Assembly: GCA_015680685.1 (NCBI GenBank)
Contig: MNCI01034769.1
Coordinates: 895,604-959,603 of the forward strand
Length of the DNA stretch: 64,000 nucleotides
Direction of reading: 5' to 3'
Origin: Gnetum montanum
Lineage: Eukaryota; Streptophyta; Gnetopsida; Gnetales; Gnetaceae
How positions within the stretch are numbered: position 1 is the first letter of the stretch; each line of letters begins with the position of its first letter. A program made the translations under genes and the position numbers. Under the pieces are notes generated by a model. It had not been told where the DNA came from, did no database searches, and worked only from the letters and a program-made list of their open reading frames with translations. This document shows positions 35,857 through 45,849 of the stretch, in pieces.

Positions 35857-36779
35857 TGATGAGCAACAAGTATACCATACACCCAACCATACGAATTACA
35901 AGAGTTTATGTGCAATCTGATTGAATTTCATAGACCTTAAGTTCCTAAGTACACTAGTTCTAGGAGGTGAAACCTAACCGTGATGATCCTTGTCTTCCCA
36001 ACTAAACTTGTGAAGCTTAGTTGTATGGTTAAGTGTAATTGGGGCACATGATTTTTATTATTTTATATTTTATTCATCTACAACTAATAACAAGTTAAAA
36101 CTCAATTCATTAACCAATGTAAATAATCTAATTGCTAAATAAAAATTAACTATTCTAACATAGGCATTTGGTCTCATTTTCTATACATATCCTAAATGCA
36201 TACAACATTACTAGGTTACCATGCATTAAGCATTGCTGGGATTACCAAGTGCTGTATGTTATGCTCAAAGTAATCATATTTATGCATCTGATCTATTTTT
36301 CTTACTTAGTTAATTAATTAAAGTCTTACTTATCTTAATTAATCACTTAATTAATAAAAATAGTAAATGCAGAAATAAATCATTAATCTATTCTAAGTTC
36401 TACAAGGTTTGATCAAAAGGTTCATCTTTATTATTGTTCACACTAGTATGCTTAGGTATATTAGTGCTCGAACAAAGATTTGTACACTTTTTGACTCCTG
36501 ATACAGGCACTTAGAAAAATATTCTAACTCTCAAATGATAAAACTACAAGAGCTCTACTATAACTATGAAAAGACTTCCATAAACATGGCTAGTGAGTGC
36601 ATATTTATAGACTTTATTGTAGAGTTGCGTGAATGGGCCTTTATAAATGTAGCAAATGTGATGTTGATGCAACCTCGTCGATGGGACAATACCATGTAGA
36701 TGGGGTTGCATTGATTGTGGCCCATCAATGAGGCCGCGTCAATGGGGGCCTATTGACGTGACACTTTAACATTTCATCA
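35857..36779 (-). repeat. 5' LTR of H
   Basis: The LTR has TGATGAGC...TTTCATCA ends and a TATA box at 36602-36609. It carries the paired ACTAGGTTACCATGC/CTGGGATTACCAAGTG motifs shared by the family. It is homologous to the E2 LTRs but clearly diverged, and is flanked outside by TTAAC. Confidence 0.85.
36602..36609 (-). promoter_or_regulatory. TATA box of H LTR
   Basis: The minus strand reads TATAAATA, at the position homologous to 40607-40614 in E2. Confidence 0.6.
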
Positions 36780-36784
36780 TTAAC

Positions 36785-39700
36785 TATTATAAGGGATTTT
36801 ACATAACTTTCCTTTAGAACACTCCTTTTATTTTTATTTTTATGTTTATACAAAAAGATCAATGTTAAAAAATCATGGATGAATGTTCTTGTTATATTTT
36901 GTTATAATATTTGTTGAAGCTATGGCTCACATCATACTCGTAATGTCCCTATTACATGCTCCTACAAATCATACTTCTTAGCATCTATCTTAAGTCCTCT
37001 AGAAGGTTGGTAACTTTTTGGAACAAATGATGATATTGCATCTTACAATCCCATTTCTTCCTTTAGCTATAAGATTATGTGTACCAAAACTATGTTATAG
37101 TTAACTTAGGGACCTAAAAGTAGCAATTCCATTTAGAATCTTAATATTACATTCAAATTTTAGCTTTTAGAAGAAAAGACTTACTCTAGGCCAGAATTAA
37201 ATTAAAGTTTTAGCTTTTGGAAAGGGTGACCATTTTCTTCCTAAAGCATGGAATTAAACTAAAATTTTGGCTTTTGTAAGGAAACATTTGGTTTAAACCC
37301 AAAATTAAACTAAAATTTAGCTTTTGAAATGGATCAATGCCTTTTGCAAACCTAGTTTAATGTTGAGATTTTGTCTTTAGGAAGGAATCACTCACTTTTG
37401 GAATCTTGGAATGAAACTAAAATTTCAGCTTCTAAAAGGATAGGCTTGTTTTTGAAAGCCAAAAACTAAACTTAAATTTTGGCTTTTAAAAGGATGCATT
37501 ATTGGCTTTTGAAAGGGAACATTCATATTTGCAAGCCTAGAATGAAACTAAAATTTTGATTGTTGAAAGGGCAGGCTTGCTTTTAGAAGCCAAAAATTAA
37601 ACTGCAATTCTAACTTTCAAAAGAAAGCCTAATTTAATATTGAAATTTTGGCTTCTAAAAGGGAGAAGATTAGAATAAGATCAAAATTTTACCTTCTGAA
37701 AGAGTAGGGTTGCTTTTGAAAGATAAAATGTAAATTAAAATTATATCTTTCAAAAGAATGAACTGTTGGCTTTTAGAAATATGATTCAATGTTGAAATTT
37801 GACATTATGTGATATTTGACATTATGTATAAAGAAAATAATAGGAAAAATGCAAAAATAAAAAGAAAAAAAATGCTTTATTGATATGGAATAGTGTATCT
37901 AGATGATGCTCTACGAGTGTTCCTTAGGGTTTTCTTTCTTTGGCATCTATCCCTTAGAGGCAATCTAGCATTGCCAAAATGATTAGGCTAATAACTGACT
38001 AGAAGGAATGGCCAGTTCACTTCTTATCCTGCTTCACCCAACTTCCCGTGACTTGCTTGTACTGGGTCTACCACTCTATATTAGCATGACCTCTAACCCC
38101 AGGCATAAATGCCTGAGGTCAAACCCCCAAAGGTTACCTTAAGAGACATGTCCATTATTACAACATGCCCTTTTGGGTCTTAATCACAATTACCCTTTTA
38201 GGTCTTGTTAAGATGACAATAACACTTGTTATGAAGAGACACCATCTTCATTAGGTAGCAACATCATTTGGGAATGGGGATGTGACAATGATCTTCACTA
38301 CTAATAAAACCATCATTTACGAAATGATTTAAAAATGTTAACAAAAAGTTATAATAACCTTCAACATTTAACAACCCTACTAAAAAAAATAAGAAAAATA
38401 ATTAATCAATTTTTAACAGTAATGATGATAAATTACACCTAATGTTATAATATCATCAAACATATTAGCTTGTTATAAATTCCAAGTTGTCTCCAACTAA
38501 TAACCTCCATAACTTCTTCATTGGTTCCAAAACAACCTAGTATAGAGTAAATAATATAATTTCAACTACAATGGAATACATCAAATATTACAAAATGAAA
38601 TAATAAGGTAACAAGTACATGGTAAAGCAATAAAGGCATTTGAGTAATTTTCCATTGTTGCTTTCATCTCATACATATCATTAAGAATATAGACATTATT
38701 GATTATTTTACCAATGATTTATGTATAGTAAAAATTATAAGAAAAGGCATAAACTGTGAGTATGATACCCCCCGCCCCCCTCAAGTATACTGTAGTAACA
38801 CAAATTATTTGTTATAATAATACTATATGCTCAAATGCAAGAAATTTTGGTACCACTCTATTATTCAAGATACAAATGGCGACCAAATAATGACTTCATT
38901 AGAAAAATATCTTAATAAGAATCCAAAGTCATAAACAACATTTCATCCACTACTAAAAATAGTGTTAGTTACAACACTCATTAGCCTAATGCTTCCTCCT
39001 CCATAAATTAAATCTATCTTTCTTACAACCTTCATAAAAAATAACTAAGTTAAATAAACAAAAATATAGAAATTTATCATAAATACCTTGAAAATTAGAA
39101 GTAACTAACGTTACCATTTCTAATCCAAGTTGTCTAGCAACATTTTCAAATCTATTATTCTTGCCTAACTTACTTCTATAGGAAATACAAATTTTTTTCA
39201 TTCTACTAATTCAAACTTATCAACACACATCATTCACTTGACTGAAATGGTTGTTACCATTTGTAATCTATCGAGAAAAGCATCTACAAGAACATGTTCT
39301 TCATAATACAAAAAAAGATAATATAATGTAATACTTATGGTCATGTTGTCACTCACTTCATAATGATGTATACTTATTTTCAACCATCACTATATTTGAT
39401 AATGAAAGATTTTAATTTTCTTCTTGAGCACAACAATAACATTATATTGATACCTTCCAAACTCCAATAATGTAACCACCTATCAGCTATTAAAGCATTA
39501 CTACATCAGCCACAATAATAACATTGCATCCATGCATGTCAAAGAAAAAGTCCTATAATAATTTAACCACTAGTAAACTATATCATCAATTATAATAAAA
39601 GCATTGTTGTACTATACATATTTGTTTATCCTTTTCGTACTTTCCATGACAGCTTTCTTCTTCACCATATCATCAACTAGAATCAAAGCATTACTATAAT

Positions 39701-39808
39701 AAACATATTTGTCTATCTTTTTTGTACTTTCCATGATAGCTTTCTTCTCTAACATGTCATAAATAAAAAATGGTTTTTTTTGGAAGCAAGCCTCTTTACT
39801 CTTTCTTC
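36785..39808. other. Anonymous AT-rich DNA between H and E2
   Basis: No gene is seen. This is the left flank of the E2 insertion; its continuation is at 53081. It contains the degenerate repeat field at 37130-37800, short C-runs near 38770 and simple AT-rich sequence. Confidence 0.5.
37130..37800. repeat. Degenerate tandem repeat with AAACTAAAATTTTGGCTTTT core
   Basis: About ten imperfect units of roughly 50-80 bases share the core AAACTAAAATTTTGGCTTTT and a following GAAAGG-type segment. They are strongly diverged from one another. Confidence 0.65.
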
Positions 39809-39813
39809 ATTAT
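39809..39813. repeat. Target-site duplication ATTAT, left copy (E2)
   Basis: ATTAT directly precedes TGATGAGC and recurs at 53076-53080. Confidence 0.88.
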
Positions 39814-40753
39814 TGATGAGCGGCTAGGTATCCCTACGCCCAACCATACGAATCACAAGTGTTCACGTGCGACTCAGTTGAAATCCGTAGACTGTAAGCA
39901 CTTAACATACACTAGACTTCTAACCAGTGAAACCTTGGGTTAGAACAGTCGTTGTCATCCTAATCTCACTTGTGAAGCTCTGTTTACGTTGGTTAAGTGA
40001 GACTAAGGCTAATGATTTTTATATCTTTTTAATTATCTTTTTCGGTGACTAATTGAAGTATGGAAGGTAAGGAATAAACTATAATCTAATCTCTAAGTAT
40101 CCTAGTTTATATTCTAACTACTCCTAGCATAATTATCCGGTCCCATCTTCTGAGCACGTTCTGAGCATTTCCTAACACTACTGGGTTACCAAATGTTAAG
40201 CGTCATTGGGCTTACCAAGTGTTTGGATTACATTCAAGATGGTCGTACTTATGGCTTTAATGAACTACGAATGAACGATAACGATTGAAATTATAATAAT
40301 GAAAACATAAATAATCAACAAGTAACTAATAAAGCATTAACAAGTAATTAATAAAGCATAAACATTTTAAACTATTAAATGCATGAAACAACTAAGTCCA
40401 AATGCTGCAAGGTATGCTTGAACAATTCATCTTTATTGCCGTCACGCCAGTGTGCTCAGATACATCAACGCTTGAATAAAGATTCGATCACTTTTCTTAC
40501 ACCTGCTGCAAGCAGCTGTAAAATATTCTATCTCTTGCGGGAGCAAATTGCAAGAGCTTCGCTACAACTACTCAAAAAGATGCCTAAATGAGGCGGAAGG
40601 CCCTCATATTTATAGGCCCGGGAAAGGTGGCTGCGTAAACGGGGCCACATCAACGTAGGGTGGCTACGTCGATGGGCCCACTTCGACAAGGCCGGGTATA
40701 CGCAGCCCCGTATACGCGGCCCAGTTGACGCATTGACTTTTGACACTTCATCA
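39814..40753 (-). repeat. 3' LTR of E2
   Basis: It is 940 bases long. It holds the family landmarks: the ACTGGGTTACCAAATG and TTGGGCTTACCAAGTG pair, the polyadenylation block CATCTTTATTGCCG, a TATA box at 40607-40614, and a U3 with CGTATACGC and GCGTAAACG motifs at 40630-40740. Confidence 0.9.
40607..40614 (-). promoter_or_regulatory. TATA box of E2 3' LTR
   Basis: The minus strand reads TATAAATA within GGGCCTATAAATATGAGG. It is conserved at 52929-52936. Confidence 0.65.
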
Positions 40754-40762
40754 TACCCCCAC
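40754..40762 (-). other. Polypurine tract of E2
   Basis: The minus strand reads GTGGGGGTA directly before the 3' LTR. Confidence 0.6.
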
Positions 40763-40879
40763 GATTGAGCAAAAACTCATCCTCGAGTTACCTTACAATT
40801 TGGAAGTTATGGATTCTTATTTACAACACATATAACTTAACACATAAATGACACACACATGACACAACATAAATTTGAG

Positions 40880-43819
40880 CAAGTGCCCAAGTTATAGAGG
40901 GGGAAAAATTACAAAAATGACAATGTTCAGAGACAAAATTAAACACTCCGCTAGTCTTGGAGCCTCTGCTGTGTAGGATGATGCAAAAAATTGCTGGAGA
41001 AGATCACACCATCCTTGGGGGTGGTGGTTTTGATGGTCCCTCTCTAGCCTCTGGCCCATGCGTTGGTGGTGGCACGGATGTCAAAAGTCCTACGGCCGTT
41101 GCAACTTTTGGAGGCAACCGGAAAGCCTCCAAGAGAGCCCTCATTTTTTCTACTTTGCTTCTAGGGTCATTCATGGTCCAGGCGGCTTCTCCAATATGTG
41201 CTAGAGCTGGAACTTCCCAATGGCAAGGAAACACTAGAAAGAGTTCTTTTAAATTGAAAAACTAGGTTGCGAACTGATTTCGTTTGATATTGAATGCTCG
41301 GATTGATGACTACAGCTGCTGGTAGTCATTCGTTCTTCGGTCTAGGTCCTCTGCAACAGTATGTTAGCCTTCAAAGCTTGTGCGGAGCGTCTCAAGTTCT
41401 GTGTTTGCTATTTCTAGCTTCTATTTTGTTATCTTGTGCGCCTGGAACTCACCCTCGTATAAGGAATACGAGGCGGCCACTTTTTTTTCTAACTCAGACT
41501 GTGGTCTTCTGGTTGTGAGCATAGCTAGGTTTGCATAGCGAAGGTTGGCTAAATCCATGTATTCTGTCATTTCTTCGATTTGCAACTCCTTTAGGCACAT
41601 CCATCAAAGATGGATGGCCATATATTGCCTCCTTCTCAGAGCTACTGGAGCACTTAGTTTATTTGGGCTTTAGTGACTTGAATGTGCTTCTCGTTCACCT
41701 CCTTTTGCAATCCCACTTGGTACCTGTAATGATTTTTGACTTTTTCGAATTTTAGGGCTTCGTTCTTCCAAGCGGTAATTTCGATTGCAGACTTCTGTTG
41801 CAATGCCCGAACCTCCTCCATTGAAAGATTTTGATTTTTAGTAGCTAACCTTCTTATATCTGCGTTCACCCTAGCTAGCTCCTCCTACTGTTGGTGGATG
41901 AAATCTTTCATGTGCTCGTTCTCTGCACCAACATTACGCAAGCGATGAACTTCTACGGTCAGTTGCACGTTCTCCTGGTGAACCTTTGCCAAATCCTTCT
42001 CTAAATGATATGCTTGGACATATGCTATGGACTTGTCTAGGATCTCTGTCTCCCTTTCATCCTCCAGAACTTGAAGTTTAAGTTGAATATGTTGAAAAGA
42101 TTCATCTCTGGTGATCTCGCGGTTGAGGATGGCTAGATCGGCAAGCTAGGCTCTTAATTGGGCAACCTCCATTGCCAAGCACTGACAAGTAGCTTGAGTG
42201 ACTTCTAGTTGCCCCTGCAAAACAAAGCTCTTTCCCCTTGTTGATAACAACTCCGACTGGGTTGCAGTGATGTTATCCAGAAGATCAAAGACATCCGAAA
42301 GCGGTTGCCCGGTTCCTACCAGTCGATCCAACATTTCTTCATATTAGGCTACATAAATCTTGCTACATGAAGTTTCGACAAACACCTGTACATCTTGTAG
42401 ACCATGGATGTTTGGTATAGGTGTTACTGGTGCATTGAGAACAATAGCAATTATGTCAGCAACCACTTCAGCTGCAACTTCTTATCCTAGGTGCTACATC
42501 ACCAGGATCGTCGTCTCCTCACCATCCTCCAAGCGTACTGAAAAAGTAGTAGCATTCCCTGAGATTTCGGGGAACCATTGTTGTGTTGCGATTGATACAT
42601 CTCGGATGCTTGGATTTTTTCTAGGTGGAATTGGTGCTTAGGAGATAGAGAATATTGGCCCTACCCTTTCAAGCAAGTTGACTGATTATGTGACTTGCTC
42701 TAGGTGGCTCATGGCAGGGTGATAGACCAAAGGATCATCTCCTCCACCAGTTCTTCCGGATTTCTCTTGCTGGCTCAAGAGCATTTCTCAGAGCTCGTGG
42801 ATGTATTCTGCTGTGTTTTACGAGCCTGGCTGCGTTGTTTGCATAGGTGGTGGAGGTGGTTGCTGCTCTTCCTCTGTCTATGTGGTAGCAGGAGTTTTGT
42901 CTTTCATCCTCTCTCACCACGAGGTAGTTGGGGCACGCCGGATGATGTCTTTAGAATACTGTGCTATCCCTTCCCATTTGCATAACTTTCGAATTAGGGA
43001 AGGACAGGGGAGAGCTCTTCTTCCATGTTCATTCTCAGTGAACCTTTTTTCAATCTCTAGAAACAATACTTGTGGAAGACTCAGGGGAAATTTTCCACTC
43101 AAGGCAGCACACACATGAGCGGAGAAGGCTATGATTTTGCTGGGTCTTACTGTTGGATTCAAATGGTAAGATGCTATCTTGGAGTATACTCTCTCTGCCA
43201 TGGTCAAGGAGCTGAAATCCTTGCACTCTACCCCATAGCACCATTGGATCCATTGCACCTTCACCTATGGATCGGCCTGCTTAGGAATTTCTGCCACATT
43301 TGTCCCAATTTCGGGCAACCCCATAGCTTGTGCTATAGCTTTCGAAGAGTAAGAGACATAAATGTCTTTGATCCTTACTCTTGACCCTGGTTGTTGATTT
43401 GTCCAGAAGAGATAAGTTTCTCCTAAGTACCACTCACCATTCGTCGATATGATTGGCCACATTGGAGAGTTCTGTAATTGAAGTCTCACATCTTCTGGAG
43501 TGTTATCAAGGAATGGTCCAAAATTTAACTCTTGGAGGACCGTCCATTGCACCTCGCGTGGTGTGATAGCATTGAGGAAGGCTTGGGTCAAGGTGACCTC
43601 AAGCCGCGGTGCTATCTCAAGAGTCTCATCCCCTAGCGATTGCACGTTGGGAATCTGGCAAATAGATTCCACGTCAGGTCCTTCGCAGAAGAGCCTAGTT
43701 GCATGGGAACCCTCCACATACTCTGGCAGTTGCACACCTCGTCCCCTTCCCATGCGTGGGTGCTTGTCCCTTGGTTGTGACAGTCCTTTGTCCCTTAGGT
43801 GCCTTGGTTTGGGTGCCAT
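40880..43819 (-). pseudogene. Env-like gene of E2 (putative plant transposon protein domain plus coiled coil)
   Basis: The start is the minus-strand ATG at 43819 (MAPKPRH), directly preceded by TTTTATTGCAG, a canonical splice acceptor. The first 290 or so codons (to about 42914) are open except for a TAG at 43267-43265. They contain EWYLGETYLFWTNQQ, RPSKIIAFSAHVCAALSG and ALPCPSLIRKLC, resembling the putative plant transposon protein domain found beside Athila pol genes. A Gln/Pro-rich stretch follows, then a long coiled coil (about 42334-41650), then a degenerate tail to about 40880. Later parts have many stops. In Athila elements the gene here is called env-like, but I see no signal peptide or membrane anchor in the preserved part. 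A structural role is as likely. Confidence 0.65.
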
Positions 43820-44031
43820 CTGCAATAAAACATAACTGTCTGTTAGACTATTCATAAGTAGTTTAAGATGGTCCGTATATACTTTCTTAGTTTGACCAAG
43901 TTATGTTAATGGCACACGCACACCGTTAAGTTTCCTGGAGTGTTAATGTAGGGGTTAGGGCCAAATTTTTCGTAATTAACAAATTAATTAATTACACAAG
44001 GGCACCCCCCCCCCCACGACTGAGAGCATAC
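43820..44031 (-). other. Probable 5'-UTR intron of the env-like gene of E2
   Basis: On the minus strand a donor GGAG|GTATGC at 44031 and an acceptor TTTTATTGCAG ending at 43820 bound 212 bases directly before the ATG. An 11-base G-run (minus strand) lies inside. Splicing is inferred. Confidence 0.45.
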
Positions 44032-44177
44032 CTCCGGGTGCATAAAAAAAGGCAAGGACAGGTTGATGCAGACATGCGATGGAATGTATGTGCGTTGGGA
44101 AGGGTTAGGCAGAAAAATGGCAAAAAATCCCCTCAATTTGGACTCCAAATGATGAAAAATGAAGAAGTGCAGTGAGG

Positions 44178-44185
44178 TATATATA
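44178..44185 (-). promoter_or_regulatory. Possible internal promoter of the env-like gene of E2
   Basis: TATATATA on the minus strand lies 360 bases before the env-like ATG. Upstream at 44190-44290 is U3-like sequence with GCGTATACG, GTCCCATCAATGCAA and GGGCCTTG motifs, like those in the E2 LTR U3. H has a diverged counterpart at 2718-2830. Confidence 0.5.
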
Positions 44186-45849
44186 GGGGTTGGGTGTTGC
44201 ATTGATGGGACCACGTATACGCAGTGGCTACATATACAAGGCCCTATATATGCAACACTATTCACCCGTGGACCAGCATTGACCAACCTAAAAAACACCC
44301 GAATTGAAAAATTTGAAAACCCAAATTGAGAAGTTTGAAGTAAAGAAAAGGCTCGATCATGGCTAAGGATGGAGGAAGGTAATTAAGCACGAAAAAGAGA
44401 CAAAATGGAGAATGGGATGGAAAAAGAACTCTGCAAGGATGAAATCGAATGATGGGACATGGAAACTAGACAATCAAGAAATCCAAAGGATGGGAGGTTG
44501 AACAAGCACAACCAGGAATATGCAGGTGGGTCCTCCCCATAGCAGGCAACAGCCTTTGTAGCCCCTGCATACCCTCAACACTAGGGACTGTGGGCCCTGG
44601 TGCCGATAAGTGGTGTCACCAGTTAAGACTCCAAACCAAGAGAACCTGCCAAGGCATGAGAGACCTACAGAAAAAATGCCTAACACACAAAACATAAAAA
44701 GGGCAGTGAGGTGAGTATGGAGAGAATTGGGAATGGAAGGATAGGAGAAAATGGAAATTCTGAGTGTCGGCCACATGAAACCCTGTGTGAGAGCATGGTT
44801 AAGTGACCTGGTAGAACCTTCCTGAGGAAAGACCCAAAACCATCTGCAGATAATGACATCACAATAATAAATGAAGTTCCTACCATCCCCCAAGGAAATA
44901 AGAATGATCCCACAGAGAACCACCACTCCAGGAAACATGAGAAGATGGAAGTGAAAAGGGACGAAGTTAGAGGGGACCAAGGAAGTCCCATAACTACAAC
45001 GTATGGCTCGTGAGAGGCGGTCTAAGGGGTGTGCTTTGAATTCCCACCACGATTCATTTTTCTTTTCTTTTGGGCGGGGGAATCACACCATGCAAAGACC
45101 CATGCGTGTGTGCATGCATTCAACCAAGGGGTGTGCTTTGAATCCTCAGTTTATTTTTTATTTTATTATTTTGTTATTTTTTATTTTTGTGTTTTTTCCT
45201 TTTTCACTTCTTTCTTCTTCTTTTTTTGTTTTGAATTTTTTCAATGAGGACCACACCATGCAAGGTCGAACTACCCAAAAGCTTCTGTGGAGAGAGACTT
45301 GGAGTGGTAGGAAATCTGTAAGGACACACCAGCAACCCAGGCAATAGAATAGAACAACGAATAAAGCATTCCCCTTGAAGTCACACCTGATACAAACCAG
45401 TGGATCGTCCCTTAGTCTAGTAAGTACACAAGCCACACATTGATTAAAATGTTGTTTAAATGAAGGGGTTGCATGTTCATGACACAAGGAAAATTAGGAA
45501 ATGGTGAATGGGTGGAGGACGTGGACTCACTGCCAAGTTCATGAAGTGGAAACAATGTAAAATCCAAGGATAACCATGCAACGGCAGGAACCAGATAACG
45601 AGGAAGACTATGATAGTACCCATCGTAACAAAAATCGACTGCGCCAAACAATATGAAGATAAAATGTAAACAAAAAACATGAAAAATGGAAACAAAAAAT
45701 TGTAAGAAAAAAAGTGGAAAACAAGTGTAAAACAAAAAATGGAAAAAAAATTGGAAAAACAAATGGAAAACAAAAAGTGGAGGACAAAAAAGTGTAAAAC
45801 AAAAAAATCTAAAAAAATGATAAAATGATGAGGGGTGTAGTGGGATGGA
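44186..45849 (-). other. Spacer between integrase and env-like gene of E2
   Basis: A 168-codon hydrophobic minus-strand frame (44980-44474) ends near a CLLWGGPTCIFL segment that is partly matched in H (YLLWGGSTWIYL, 3202-3002). At 45650-45840 a low-complexity tract of TTTTGTTTTCCA-like units (minus strand) gives a spurious Phe/Leu-rich frame. Similar T-rich tracts follow integrase in H and P. Confidence 0.5.

Larger units (their letters stand above)
656..36779 (-). mobile_element. Athila-like Ty3/gypsy element H, split by O, N and X
   Basis: The pieces at 656-5920, 22755-24083 and 32403-36779 are one minus-strand element. Placed end to end they follow the order of E2 (39814-53075): 5' LTR, gag, protease, RT, RNase H, integrase, spacer, env-like gene. 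At the O junction, sequence left of 5920 and right of 22750 joins smoothly when compared with E2 near 47440. At the N junction, 24083 and 32403 join in the same way compared with E2 near 48770. The 3' LTR is off the left end of the window. The 5' LTR is flanked by TTAAC (36780-36784), whose partner cannot be seen. All coding regions carry many stops. Confidence 0.85.

Noticed and set aside
38945-38985. CACTACTAAAAATAGTG as the terminal repeat of a CACTA transposon
   Set aside because: There is no partner terminal repeat, no 3-base duplication and no transposase nearby.
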